Origin: Pseudomonas fluorescens
GTDB taxonomy: Bacteria > Pseudomonadota > Gammaproteobacteria > Pseudomonadales > Pseudomonadaceae
DNA length: 64,000 nt
Assembly (NCBI RefSeq): GCF_000802965.1
Contig: NZ_JSAK01000023.1
Location: forward strand, 1-64,000
Reading direction: 5' to 3'
A program made the position numbers and the translations under genes. The notes under the pieces are model-generated. The model had not been told where the DNA came from and made no database searches. It saw only the letters and a program-made list of their open reading frames with translations. Below are positions 53,739 to 61,860 of this stretch, piece by piece. Each line of letters starts with the position of its first letter. Position 1 is the first letter of the stretch.

Positions 53739-54932
53739 ATGCAAGACGCAGTGATTGTTGCTTATGCCCGATCGGCCATTGGCAAGGCTTATCGTGGCGC
53801 GTTCAACCACACCCCAATGCCCAGCCTGGCTGCGCCGATCATCCAGGCAGTGCTCAAACGTGCCCAGACTCAGGGCGCCGAGGTTGAAGAATTGGTCATG
53901 GGGTGTGGACGGCCTGAGGGTACTCAGGGCAAGAACATTGCCCGGCTCAGCGCTTTGCGAGCCGGGTTGCCGGACAGCGTCGCGGCGCAGACCGTCAGCC
54001 GCCATTGCGCGTCGGGGTTACAAGCCATTGCCAGCGCCGCGCAACGTATCCAGCTGGACGGCAGCTCGATAATGCTGGCGGTTGGTGGCGAGTCCATAAG
54101 TCTTGTGCAGAACGCCCACACTAACGAGCACTACGGTCAAGACCCGTGGCTGCTGGAGCATCGACCTGACGCCTATATCAGCATGCTCGAGACGGCTGAA
54201 AGGGTGGCCAGTCGTTACGGCATCTCCCGTGCTGATCAGGATGACTACGCCTTGCTCAGCCAGCAGCGTATGGCTCAGGCCCAGCGCGACGGGCTGTTCG
54301 ATGAAGAAATCGTACCGCTGGACGTCATCTCCAAAGCCGTGAACAAGGCCAGTTATGAGTATTACGACAAGCCCCTGCGTATCGACCGAGACGAATGCAA
54401 TCGGCCGGGCACACAGCGTGCCCAACTGCATGCGCTCGCAGCGGTGCTGGAGGGTGAGCATCGAACCGTGACTGCCGGCAACGCCTCGCAACTCAGTGAC
54501 GGCGTGGCGGCGTGTGTGTTGATGAGTGCCGATCAAGCCAGAGCCAAGGGTTCAAGACCTCTGGGGATCTTCAAAGGTTTTGCCAGTGCCGGCTGTGCAC
54601 CTGATGAAATGGGCATCGGCCCAGTGCTGGCTGTGCCACGCCTGTTGGCCCGCCACGGGCTGAGCGTCAATGACATCGATCTGTGGGAATTGAACGAAGC
54701 CTTTGCCTCACAGGTGCTGTATTGCCAGCGTCAGTTGGGAATCCCGATGCAGCGGCTGAACGTTAACGGTGGGGCCATCGCCATGGGGCACCCCTACGGC
54801 ATGTCGGGTGCGCGCATGGCCGGGCACGTTTTGCTTGAGGGGCGTCGCCGGGGGGCACGCTATGTGGTGGTGACCATGTGCGTGGGTGGCGGGCAGGGCG
54901 CCGCCGGTTTGTTCGAGGTGTGCCATGACTGA
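53739..54932 (+). CDS. Thiolase (acetyl-CoA acyltransferase)
   Basis: This 397-residue thiolase has the nucleophile Cys in SRHCASGLQAIAS near residue 89, His in AIAMGHPYGMSGAR and Cys in VTMCVGGGQGAAG. It would split a 3-ketoacyl-CoA to acetyl-CoA and the shortened acyl-CoA. GGAGG lies upstream of the ATG. It differs clearly from the thiolase of the ferulate operon at 42723. Confidence 0.9.
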   Translation: MQDAVIVAYARSAIGKAYRGAFNHTPMPSLAAPIIQAVLKRAQTQGAEVEELVMGCGRPEGTQGKNIARLSALRAGLPDSVAAQTVSRHCASGLQAIASAAQRIQLDGSSIMLAVGGESISLVQNAHTNEHYGQDPWLLEHRPDAYISMLETAERVASRYGISRADQDDYALLSQQRMAQAQRDGLFDEEIVPLDVISKAVNKASYEYYDKPLRIDRDECNRPGTQRAQLHALAAVLEGEHRTVTAGNASQLSDGVAACVLMSADQARAKGSRPLGIFKGFASAGCAPDEMGIGPVLAVPRLLARHGLSVNDIDLWELNEAFASQVLYCQRQLGIPMQRLNVNGGAIAMGHPYGMSGARMAGHVLLEGRRRGARYVVVTMCVGGGQGAAGLFEVCHD

Positions 54933-54969
54933 CGGCTAGGACCGGGCATCGCTTTTGCTGCGTCTCTAC

Positions 54970-54977
54970 AACAACAA
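54970..54977 (+). promoter_or_regulatory. AANAANAA motif before the outer-membrane channel gene
   Basis: AACAACAA (with AACAAAAA overlapping) precedes the GAGGG site and ATG at 54993. Confidence 0.45.
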
Positions 54978-54992
54978 AAAGAGGGACTTTCT

Positions 54993-55931
54993 ATGAAGGC
55001 TGTTCATGTTCGCGCCTTGCAGGCCGCCGGCTTGCTCTTGTGTTTCCACGGCGCCGTCAGCGCCACCGAGGGCAATGGCAACTCCTACCCACTGGGTGTG
55101 GAAACCAATATGTCCGGGTTGATGTTGCCCGAAGGCCTGACGTCGCTGTTGTACTACACCCATTACGATGCCACCCACGTCAAAGGCAACGACGGCGACG
55201 ACAACCCCGGCATCGCCCGATATCGCATCAGGTCCGATAGCGTATCCCTGCGTCTGAGCTATGTCTGGCCCGGGGTGAAATGGCTGGGCGCGAATGTCGA
55301 AACCCGAGCCGCACTGGCGGCGCCCACGATTGACCTGACCCTGGACGTTGTCCGCCCTGCGCCCCTGGCACCGCTGGACAAGGGCGGCACCTCTACAAAT
55401 CTTGCCGACCTCAGCTTTGCCCCGGTGCTGCTCGGCTGGCACAGCAAGACCTTGCACCAGACCGCCGGTATCGAAACCTTCCTGCCCACCGGCGACTATG
55501 ACGAGGATGAGCCGGTGAACACCGGGCGCAACTACTACCAGGTCGCACCTTTCTATGCCGCGACGTGGTTTCCCACCGAGCACTGGGAAGCCAGCGCCAA
55601 ACTGCGCTACGGCATCAACTCGAAAAACGACAAGACCGACTATCGCTCTGGCGATGAGCTCACGCTTGAATTCAGCGCGGGCTATCGCTTCAACGGACCC
55701 TTGAGCGCCGGCATCAACGGCTACATCTACCAGCAGACAACCGATGACCGCCGTGATGGAACCTCGGTCAATGGCAACGGTAACCGCGGTTCGGTCGATG
55801 CCTTGGGGCCCTACTTCATGTACCGCTTCAGCAAAGACTTTGCCGTGGTTGCCAAGTTGCAGGAGGAGTTCGGGGCGAAGAACAAGTCCGAAGGGACGCG
55901 GTTGTGGTTGCAGGCGCGGTTGCCGTTCTAG
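54993..55931 (+). CDS. Outer-membrane channel, phenol/meta-pathway transporter family
   Basis: This 312-residue beta-barrel protein has a signal peptide ending near VSATEG (residue 25) and a C-terminal aromatic strand (LWLQARLPF). I assign it to the MetA-pathway phenol-degradation family (SphA-like outer-membrane proteins), which admit aromatic compounds. Segments such as PEGLTSLLYYTHYDATHVKG support this. It closes the second catabolic cluster and pairs logically with the MFS at 48406. Confidence 0.8.
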   Translation: MKAVHVRALQAAGLLLCFHGAVSATEGNGNSYPLGVETNMSGLMLPEGLTSLLYYTHYDATHVKGNDGDDNPGIARYRIRSDSVSLRLSYVWPGVKWLGANVETRAALAAPTIDLTLDVVRPAPLAPLDKGGTSTNLADLSFAPVLLGWHSKTLHQTAGIETFLPTGDYDEDEPVNTGRNYYQVAPFYAATWFPTEHWEASAKLRYGINSKNDKTDYRSGDELTLEFSAGYRFNGPLSAGINGYIYQQTTDDRRDGTSVNGNGNRGSVDALGPYFMYRFSKDFAVVAKLQEEFGAKNKSEGTRLWLQARLPF

Positions 55932-56216
55932 AAAACTGTGAGCTGATCCTGTCAACGCTGAAGCTCCAGGGATGTGCGCAGGCTCGTCGATCATGCCAAG
56001 TCTGCGCATTACCCGCTGCAAACCGTTCTCGACAATCGGTAATCATGAGGATCGCAGTTCATCGCAAGGCGGTACATCCGCTGGCATACCGCGACTCGCC
56101 CTCGTATCATTTACCCCGATACATCTCCGATATCCCCTCGCAAAAGCCCCGCTTCCTGTAGCGCTGGCCCGGGCAAGCCGAATGCAAGTGATCGCCTTCC
56201 AACATCGAGCAACCAA

Positions 56217-57572
56217 ATGACCACCCATGGTGCCAGTTTCACTGAGGGGCCCGTTGGCAGGCATGTGTTGAGCATGGTGGGCACGGGCGCCCTGGGCTTG
56301 CTGGCGGTTTTTCTCGTCGACATCCTCACCCTGATGTACGTGTCCATGCTCGATGACCAAAGCCTGTTGGCCGCCGTCGGGCTGGGAAAGACCCTGGTGT
56401 TCATCAACGGGGCATTTTCCACCGGGCTGGTTATCGGGGCCGTGGCGCTGCTTTCCGATCGTATTGGCAAACATGCCGGCAAAACCCTGGCTCGACTGGC
56501 CAGCCATATGCTGATCATGGCGTTCCTGCTGTCTGCCACCCTTGTCGTGGTGGAGATGGTTTGCGCTGAGCCCTTGGCCCGATGGTTGGGTGCGGACCTG
56601 GCGGCTTATCAAAACGCACGGCATTACCTCTGGCTGGTTGTGCCCGCCAGCCTATTGATCGCTATCACGCAGATGTGCGCACAGATGCTCAGGGCGAAAG
56701 GGCAGGTCAGGCTCGCACTGAACGTCCTGCTGGCGGGGGCGGGGACATTGGCGGTGGCAGATCCTCTGTTCATTTTTGGCTTTGGCATGGGGCTGGAAGG
56801 GGCAGGGGTGTCCTTTCTCCTGTCGGCTGCCGTGACATCGGTGGCAGGGCTGGTGCTGGTCAAACGGCACATCGGGCTCTCGGCGACGATCAATCTCAAA
56901 CTGTTGTCGCTCCACACCCGCCGTACCTTGCGAGTGGCGCTGCCGGCGATGCTGGCAAACCTCGCCATGCCGGTGGGCATCACCTACCTGATGGTGGTGC
57001 TCGCGGGCCTGGGGACATCAGCCCTGGCCGGGATGGCGGTGGTGGATCGCGTCCTGCAGCTTGGCTACTGTGTGTTCTTCGCACTGCCGGGTGCACTGGT
57101 GCCGGTGCTCGCGCAGAATCTGGGTGCAGGCCGCGATGATCGGGTCCGGGCGATCCTGGTCTTTACCCGCCGGCTCGTGGTCCTCTATGGTGTGGCGTTG
57201 TGGTTGCTGCTGGACGTGTCGGGACCCTTCATTGCCAACTACTTTCACCTTACGGGCATGGGCCGAGAGATGTTCATAACGTTCTCCCAGTTTGGTGTGG
57301 GTCTGTGGATCGTCTTCGGCCTGGACTTTGTCGCGCAATCGATGTTCCTGACGATGGAGCGCGCCTGGTGGGTGCCGGTTTTCGGGTGGATTCGCGGCAC
57401 CTTGGGCACCCTGCCATGGGTGTACGCAGGGGCGCAGGGTTTCGCTGGCAGCGGTGCCGTGATCGGCATGTGGACGGGTAACGCACTGGTCGCTATCGCA
57501 GCGATTGTCACCGCCTCGCATGTTTCGCGGCGCTTTTTTGTGCAGCGGGCGAAGGCGCACCGGCTGCATTGA
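56217..57572 (+). CDS. MATE-family multidrug efflux transporter
   Basis: This 451-residue, 12-helix protein of the MATE (NorM/DinF-like) family consists of two six-helix halves. It expels cationic or aromatic compounds using Na+ or H+. Family regions include an acyl-rich GAFSTGLVIGAVALLSDRIG and FALPGALVPVLAQNLGAGR. It is followed at short distance by a TetR regulator in the same direction, a frequent efflux arrangement. Confidence 0.87.
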   Translation: MTTHGASFTEGPVGRHVLSMVGTGALGLLAVFLVDILTLMYVSMLDDQSLLAAVGLGKTLVFINGAFSTGLVIGAVALLSDRIGKHAGKTLARLASHMLIMAFLLSATLVVVEMVCAEPLARWLGADLAAYQNARHYLWLVVPASLLIAITQMCAQMLRAKGQVRLALNVLLAGAGTLAVADPLFIFGFGMGLEGAGVSFLLSAAVTSVAGLVLVKRHIGLSATINLKLLSLHTRRTLRVALPAMLANLAMPVGITYLMVVLAGLGTSALAGMAVVDRVLQLGYCVFFALPGALVPVLAQNLGAGRDDRVRAILVFTRRLVVLYGVALWLLLDVSGPFIANYFHLTGMGREMFITFSQFGVGLWIVFGLDFVAQSMFLTMERAWWVPVFGWIRGTLGTLPWVYAGAQGFAGSGAVIGMWTGNALVAIAAIVTASHVSRRFFVQRAKAHRLH

Positions 57573-57633
57573 ACGAACAATCGCGCCGCTGCCAGACCTG
57601 GCAGCAAGGGCGTCCCAATTTCAACGGAATTCT

Positions 57634-58281
57634 ATGGCAGTCATGGACACTCATAACGAATCGGGCGATTCGCCGAACCCCAAGCGTCGACGCGCGCCGA
57701 AAGGGGAAATGCGCCGCATGGCGCTGCTGGATGCCGCCACCGAAGTCTTTGCCCGGGATGGCTACCTGGGTGCCTCGATGCGCGATGTCGCCGATATTGC
57801 GGGCATCACCACGGTGGGCCTGCTGCACCATTTCCCCAACAAGGTGGCGTTGCTGAAAGCGCTGCTCGATCGTCGGGACGAAAGGGTGGTTGCCCGGTTC
57901 GGTGACCTGGCCACCGCGCCAACCCTTGACGGGTTTGTGCAGTTTCTCAGGCTGAGCATGAGCTTCAGTGTGGAGGATGCTTGCGAATGCCAGGCGTCCG
58001 TGATGATCAATACCGAAAGCCTCTCCGAAAAGCATCCGGCGTTTCCCTGGTACAAGGAGAAATTCGACATGGTGCATGCCCATGCACAGGCGCACCTCGG
58101 GGTATTGGTCGAGTCCGGCGAAATACGGGGGGACGTGGATGTGAAGGCACTTGCCCAAGAGATCTTTTCACTCATGGACGGGCTGCAGATCCAATGGCTC
58201 AGGGGGCGGGCGAACGTAGACATCATGAGCGTCTTCGATAACTACTTGCGCCGCCTGGCCGCCGATCTGAAGGTGGCGTAA
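57634..58281 (+). CDS. TetR-family regulator next to the efflux gene
   Basis: This 215-residue TetR protein has helix-turn-helix region ASMRDVADIAGITTVGLLHHF near residues 47-68. The ATG at 57634 follows CGGA; ATG at 57643 is also possible, and the frame back to 57505 is overlap with the MATE gene. It probably controls the MATE pump and itself. Confidence 0.83.
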   Translation: MAVMDTHNESGDSPNPKRRRAPKGEMRRMALLDAATEVFARDGYLGASMRDVADIAGITTVGLLHHFPNKVALLKALLDRRDERVVARFGDLATAPTLDGFVQFLRLSMSFSVEDACECQASVMINTESLSEKHPAFPWYKEKFDMVHAHAQAHLGVLVESGEIRGDVDVKALAQEIFSLMDGLQIQWLRGRANVDIMSVFDNYLRRLAADLKVA

Positions 58282-58310
58282 AAGGCTCATCCCTGAGCCT
58301 CATGCAACGG

Positions 58311-61058
58311 TCAGTAAGTTTGCGCCGCCGTGACCTGGACGGCCTTGCGCAGTGGCACTGGCAACGGGTTGCTGTCCCGGGTGTTCAATTGCTCCGGGTA
58401 CAGCGTGACCAGCGTCTGGCTCAGGGCCAGGTCCTCTGAATCGGTACCCACGCGGATCTTGAACTTGCCGGCGTCGACGTTCCAGCTGTCAGTGTTATCC
58501 ACGTAGTAGGCCAGCGAGCGCGAATCGAGCGGAATGCTCACGGTCTTGCTCTGGCCTGGCTCAAGGTAGACCTTGGTGAAGCCCTTGAGCTCCTTTTCCG
58601 GACGATCGACCGCAGGGTTTACCGGTTGCACATACAGCTGTGCCACCTCGAAGCCCGCCTTGTCGCCGGTGTTGGTCACCGTGAACTTGACGTCAACGGT
58701 GGCGCCGGGAGTCAGCACATTGGTTGACAGCTTCAGGTCGCTGTAGCCGAAGGTGGTGTAGGAAAGACCATAGCCGAACGGATACAGCGGCTTGGCGTGT
58801 TTCTTGTCGTAGCCGCGATAACCGAGGTAGAGGCCTTCGCTGTAGGTCATTTCAGTCAGCGCGTTGTCACCGCGATAGGCAGCCGGGTCCGGATACGAAG
58901 CGTAGCTTGGATTGTCTTCGATCTTTTTGTCGATGGTGACCGGCAATTTACCCGATGGGTTGACCTTGCCATACAGGATCTCGGCAAGTGCCTGGCCGCC
59001 TTGCTGGCCCGGGAACCAGGCTTGCAACGTGGCGCCTACCTTCTTGGCCCAAGGCTGCATGTCCGCTACACCGCCGCCGTGCATCACGACGATCGTATTG
59101 GGGTTGGCGCGGGTCACAAAGTTGATCAGCTCGGCCTGCTGGTCAGGCAGTTCATAACCGTGGTCAGACCCTTCGCCTTCGTTCTCATAGTTAGTGCCTG
59201 CGGCAACCACGACGGCATCGTACTTCGACAGATCCTTTGGCGGACGCAGCGACGCCCAGCTCATCTGCACGCCGGCGAGACCGCCCAGTGCCGGAGTGAA
59301 GTTACCCTGCACGCGCTGGTATTCCAGCTTGACGGTGTATTGCTTGCCGGCCACCAGGGCTGCGGTCTTGCCGGACGTGGTCAGGGCGTTGACCACGTCG
59401 GAGGAGTGCGGCACGCCGTCACTTTGCACCACGAGCTCATCGTTGACCCAGAGTTTGTAGGGGCCGTCTGCCCGGACCTTGAACACCTGCGGACCGGAAA
59501 CCACAGGCTTGATGTTCGCGGTAAACCGCGCCGAGAAATTGCCGGCCGCAGGACTGAAGCCAGACACCGTAGTGGTACCTGCACTGGTTTCATTGGTGCT
59601 GGTGGTCCAGTTGAAATTCACCCCCGGCTCGACACGCGTTTGTGCCGCAGTGCCCGAGAAACTGGTGTTGGCGAAGTACTCGGCTTTCACCCCGGAATTG
59701 CTGATACCGCTGTTACCGGTCGCCGGCTGATACCACACGGAGCTTTTCGGGTTCAGGCTCATCTCTGGCAGGTAAGTGATATCCGAACTGCTCGATGCCA
59801 ATTGCTGCAAGCCACTGAGCTCCGTCACGTAGCTGTTGGGTGGCGAGTTGGCGGTACCGAAAGGTGAGGCAGGCGCCTGGTCTGCCCAATCGCCGATCAC
59901 GGCGATTTTGGCGGACGGCGCCAGTGGCAACAGCGGCTTGCCTGCGGCAGTTTTCTCGTTACGCAGCAGCACGATCGCTTCACGGGCGGTGTTCAACGCG
60001 GCGCGCGCACCGTACTCGGGGTGCTCGAGTGTCTTGGCCGTGTTGAGATTGTCCTGGAAGTCGTAGCTGACGATTGCGCGCAGGTTGCGCTTGACCTTGT
60101 CATCGATGACGTTCTGGGTCAGTTGCCCGCTCCACACATAGGGCAGCAGGTTGGCCTCGGTAAATTGCAGGCCTGATGGCATGTCGATATCGGTGCCCGC
60201 CCAAGCACCTTTGAACGCATTGTGGATGGCGTTGAAATCGCTGATCACGGTGCCTTGGTAGCCCCATTCTCCCTTGAGCACGTCGGTGATCAGGTGATGG
60301 TTTTCACAGGCATAGTCGCCATTGACCTTGTTGAAACCACACATGATGGACGCGACGTTCGAGTTCTTGACCATCGATTCGAAGCCCGGCAGGTACAACT
60401 CGCGCAACGTACGTTCGTCGGCGACGACATTGACAGCCTGGCGGTTGGCCTCCTGCTCGTTGGCCAGGTAATGCTTGCCGCTGGCCTGGATACCTTGCGC
60501 CTGGATACCGTTGACGATAGCCGGTGCGAGCACCGCGCCGAGGAAGGGATCCTCACCGCTCACGTATTCGGCGGAGCGACCATTGTACGGGGTCCGGTAA
60601 AGGTTCACGCCCGGGGACAACATCTGCTGTCCGCCGGAAATCCTGGTTTCGTAGGCAATGGCCAGGCCGAATTCCTTGGCGCGGTTGATGCTCCAGGTCG
60701 CGGCCAGTGCCGATTGCGAAGGGTACTGCGCACCAAAGGTAGCGTTATTGACGTGAACGCCCATGGATGAGTCATACGCGACGGTGCCCTTGATGCCCCA
60801 CTTGAGCAGGGAAGGGATCATGTGCCCGTCATTCACGCGGGTGAAGTTGATCTTTTCCGACTGGTTCATGTTATCCAGAATGGAGCTGACGCGGGCTTCG
60901 ACCTCGTTGCCGGTGGCAGGTGTGACGGCGGCAAGCGCCAGGTTGGCTTGCACGATGCTGAATGTCAGCACGCTCAGGCCAAGCGTCTGTTTGAGAGCTG
61001 ACACGGCGAGTGTCCTTCTGGCGGTGGTGGTCGGATGGGGGAGGCTAGGCCGGCTCAT
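58311..61058 (-). CDS. GH3 beta-glucosidase with PA14 domain, exported
   Basis: This 915-residue protein has an extended N-region signal peptide (hydrophobic core about 25-42, ending LALAA). It carries a glycoside hydrolase family 3 catalytic domain with the nucleophile Asp in GTVISDFNA, a PA14-type insert (VKAEYFANTSFSG onward), the second GH3 domain and a C-terminal fibronectin-III-like domain. It should release glucose or xylose from plant or microbial glycosides. The start overlaps the small exported protein gene by ATGA. A type II secretion operon lies divergent, so export by that system is plausible. Confidence 0.88.
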   Translation of the reverse strand: MSRPSLPHPTTTARRTLAVSALKQTLGLSVLTFSIVQANLALAAVTPATGNEVEARVSSILDNMNQSEKINFTRVNDGHMIPSLLKWGIKGTVAYDSSMGVHVNNATFGAQYPSQSALAATWSINRAKEFGLAIAYETRISGGQQMLSPGVNLYRTPYNGRSAEYVSGEDPFLGAVLAPAIVNGIQAQGIQASGKHYLANEQEANRQAVNVVADERTLRELYLPGFESMVKNSNVASIMCGFNKVNGDYACENHHLITDVLKGEWGYQGTVISDFNAIHNAFKGAWAGTDIDMPSGLQFTEANLLPYVWSGQLTQNVIDDKVKRNLRAIVSYDFQDNLNTAKTLEHPEYGARAALNTAREAIVLLRNEKTAAGKPLLPLAPSAKIAVIGDWADQAPASPFGTANSPPNSYVTELSGLQQLASSSSDITYLPEMSLNPKSSVWYQPATGNSGISNSGVKAEYFANTSFSGTAAQTRVEPGVNFNWTTSTNETSAGTTTVSGFSPAAGNFSARFTANIKPVVSGPQVFKVRADGPYKLWVNDELVVQSDGVPHSSDVVNALTTSGKTAALVAGKQYTVKLEYQRVQGNFTPALGGLAGVQMSWASLRPPKDLSKYDAVVVAAGTNYENEGEGSDHGYELPDQQAELINFVTRANPNTIVVMHGGGVADMQPWAKKVGATLQAWFPGQQGGQALAEILYGKVNPSGKLPVTIDKKIEDNPSYASYPDPAAYRGDNALTEMTYSEGLYLGYRGYDKKHAKPLYPFGYGLSYTTFGYSDLKLSTNVLTPGATVDVKFTVTNTGDKAGFEVAQLYVQPVNPAVDRPEKELKGFTKVYLEPGQSKTVSIPLDSRSLAYYVDNTDSWNVDAGKFKIRVGTDSEDLALSQTLVTLYPEQLNTRDSNPLPVPLRKAVQVTAAQTY

Positions 61059-61309
61059 GGTTGTTGTGCCTGTGCGGGGGCGTCATCGGTCGCCACTGGC
61101 GCATCGAGCATGTTGCCAGGGATGGTTTGCGTGGCTGGGCCAAGGTTGGCCGCCCCGGAAAGTTGATCGCGCTTGGCCTCGATCTGCTCGCGCAGTTGAT
61201 GTTCCGAGTTGACGGTGTTTGCTACGGACGATGAGTCCGCAGCCATGGCGGGTAAACTTTGGGCGCACACAAGTAATGCACCTAATACAGGCGACATAAG
61301 TCGAAGCAT
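61055..61309 (-). CDS. Small exported protein coupled to the GH3 gene
   Basis: This 84-residue protein has a signal peptide (MLRLMSPVLGALLVCAQSLP, ending AMAA) and a Pro/Ala/Gln-rich mature part. Its stop overlaps the GH3 start (ATGA). I do not recognise the family. The start is uncertain because no clear ribosome site is seen; ATG at 61297 or 61384 are alternatives. It could be a chaperone-like partner or a cargo. Confidence 0.55.
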   Translation of the reverse strand: MLRLMSPVLGALLVCAQSLPAMAADSSSVANTVNSEHQLREQIEAKRDQLSGAANLGPATQTIPGNMLDAPVATDDAPAQAQQP

Positions 61310-61615
61310 CGATAGAATCTCGATTGATGGAGGAGTCGTTATTGATCGACCACAGACAGAGAGTCTTGAAGTGGGTCGCAACATAAGTCTGAAGCATGCA
61401 CGTGAAAGTTCAGTCGTCGCAAAGATATTTTTTCCAACTGAAAAATATCCGATGAAAAAGTGCTGTTTGGTTCGTTTTTAGATGATGGCAAAAAGACTCT
61501 TTTTTAGACTTAATAGCTTTATCCGTGATTTTGTGGCTGTTAGGCCGACGTAAAATCTAGTTTTACGGTTTAAATCGGCAAAAAAATCAATATTTCAACA
61601 ATAAAAAACCGGCAT

Positions 61616-61641
61616 CTAAACCTAGTTGCAATTAGGTTTAG
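61616..61641. promoter_or_regulatory. Perfect 9-bp dyad
   Basis: CTAAACCTA (61616-61624) and TAGGTTTAG (61633-61641) are exact reverse complements with an 8-base centre. An operator or RNA hairpin is possible. Confidence 0.45.
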
Positions 61642-61789
61642 TGCTCTGATAAGCTTCTTCGGCGATGTTTACCGGCGGCCAAAGCGGCCTTCAAGTCTTG
61701 CGAATACATCTTCTGGATACGGCTGAAAGTTATCAGCGGTAATACTTAAAGTTTGCCCGTTAAATATTATTTAACTATTCATATCTGAT

Positions 61790-61812
61790 CAGGCGTCATC
61801 GTTGGACGCCTG
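61790..61812 (+). promoter_or_regulatory. GC-rich hairpin in the gspE leader
   Basis: CAGGCGTC (61790-61797) pairs with GACGCCTG (61805-61812) around a 7-base loop. It ends 48 bases before the gspE start. TGTCTTCG follows rather than a T-run. Confidence 0.5.
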
Positions 61813-61860
61813 TCTTCGAGTGTTTAGTTAACTGTGTCATTGAGATAGTTAAACAGTCTG

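Larger units (their letters stand above)
61310..61860. other. AT-rich divergent region before the type II secretion operon
   Basis: These 551 bases are markedly AT-rich (61490-61790) with no gene. They hold GTAAAA-N5-TTTTAC near 61552 and two perfect stems listed separately. It probably carries the control region of gspE and of the GH3 pair. Confidence 0.6.

Noticed and set aside
58797..59867. 356-residue plus-strand frame
   Set aside because: Antisense of the GH3 gene; no ribosome site or recognisable domain.
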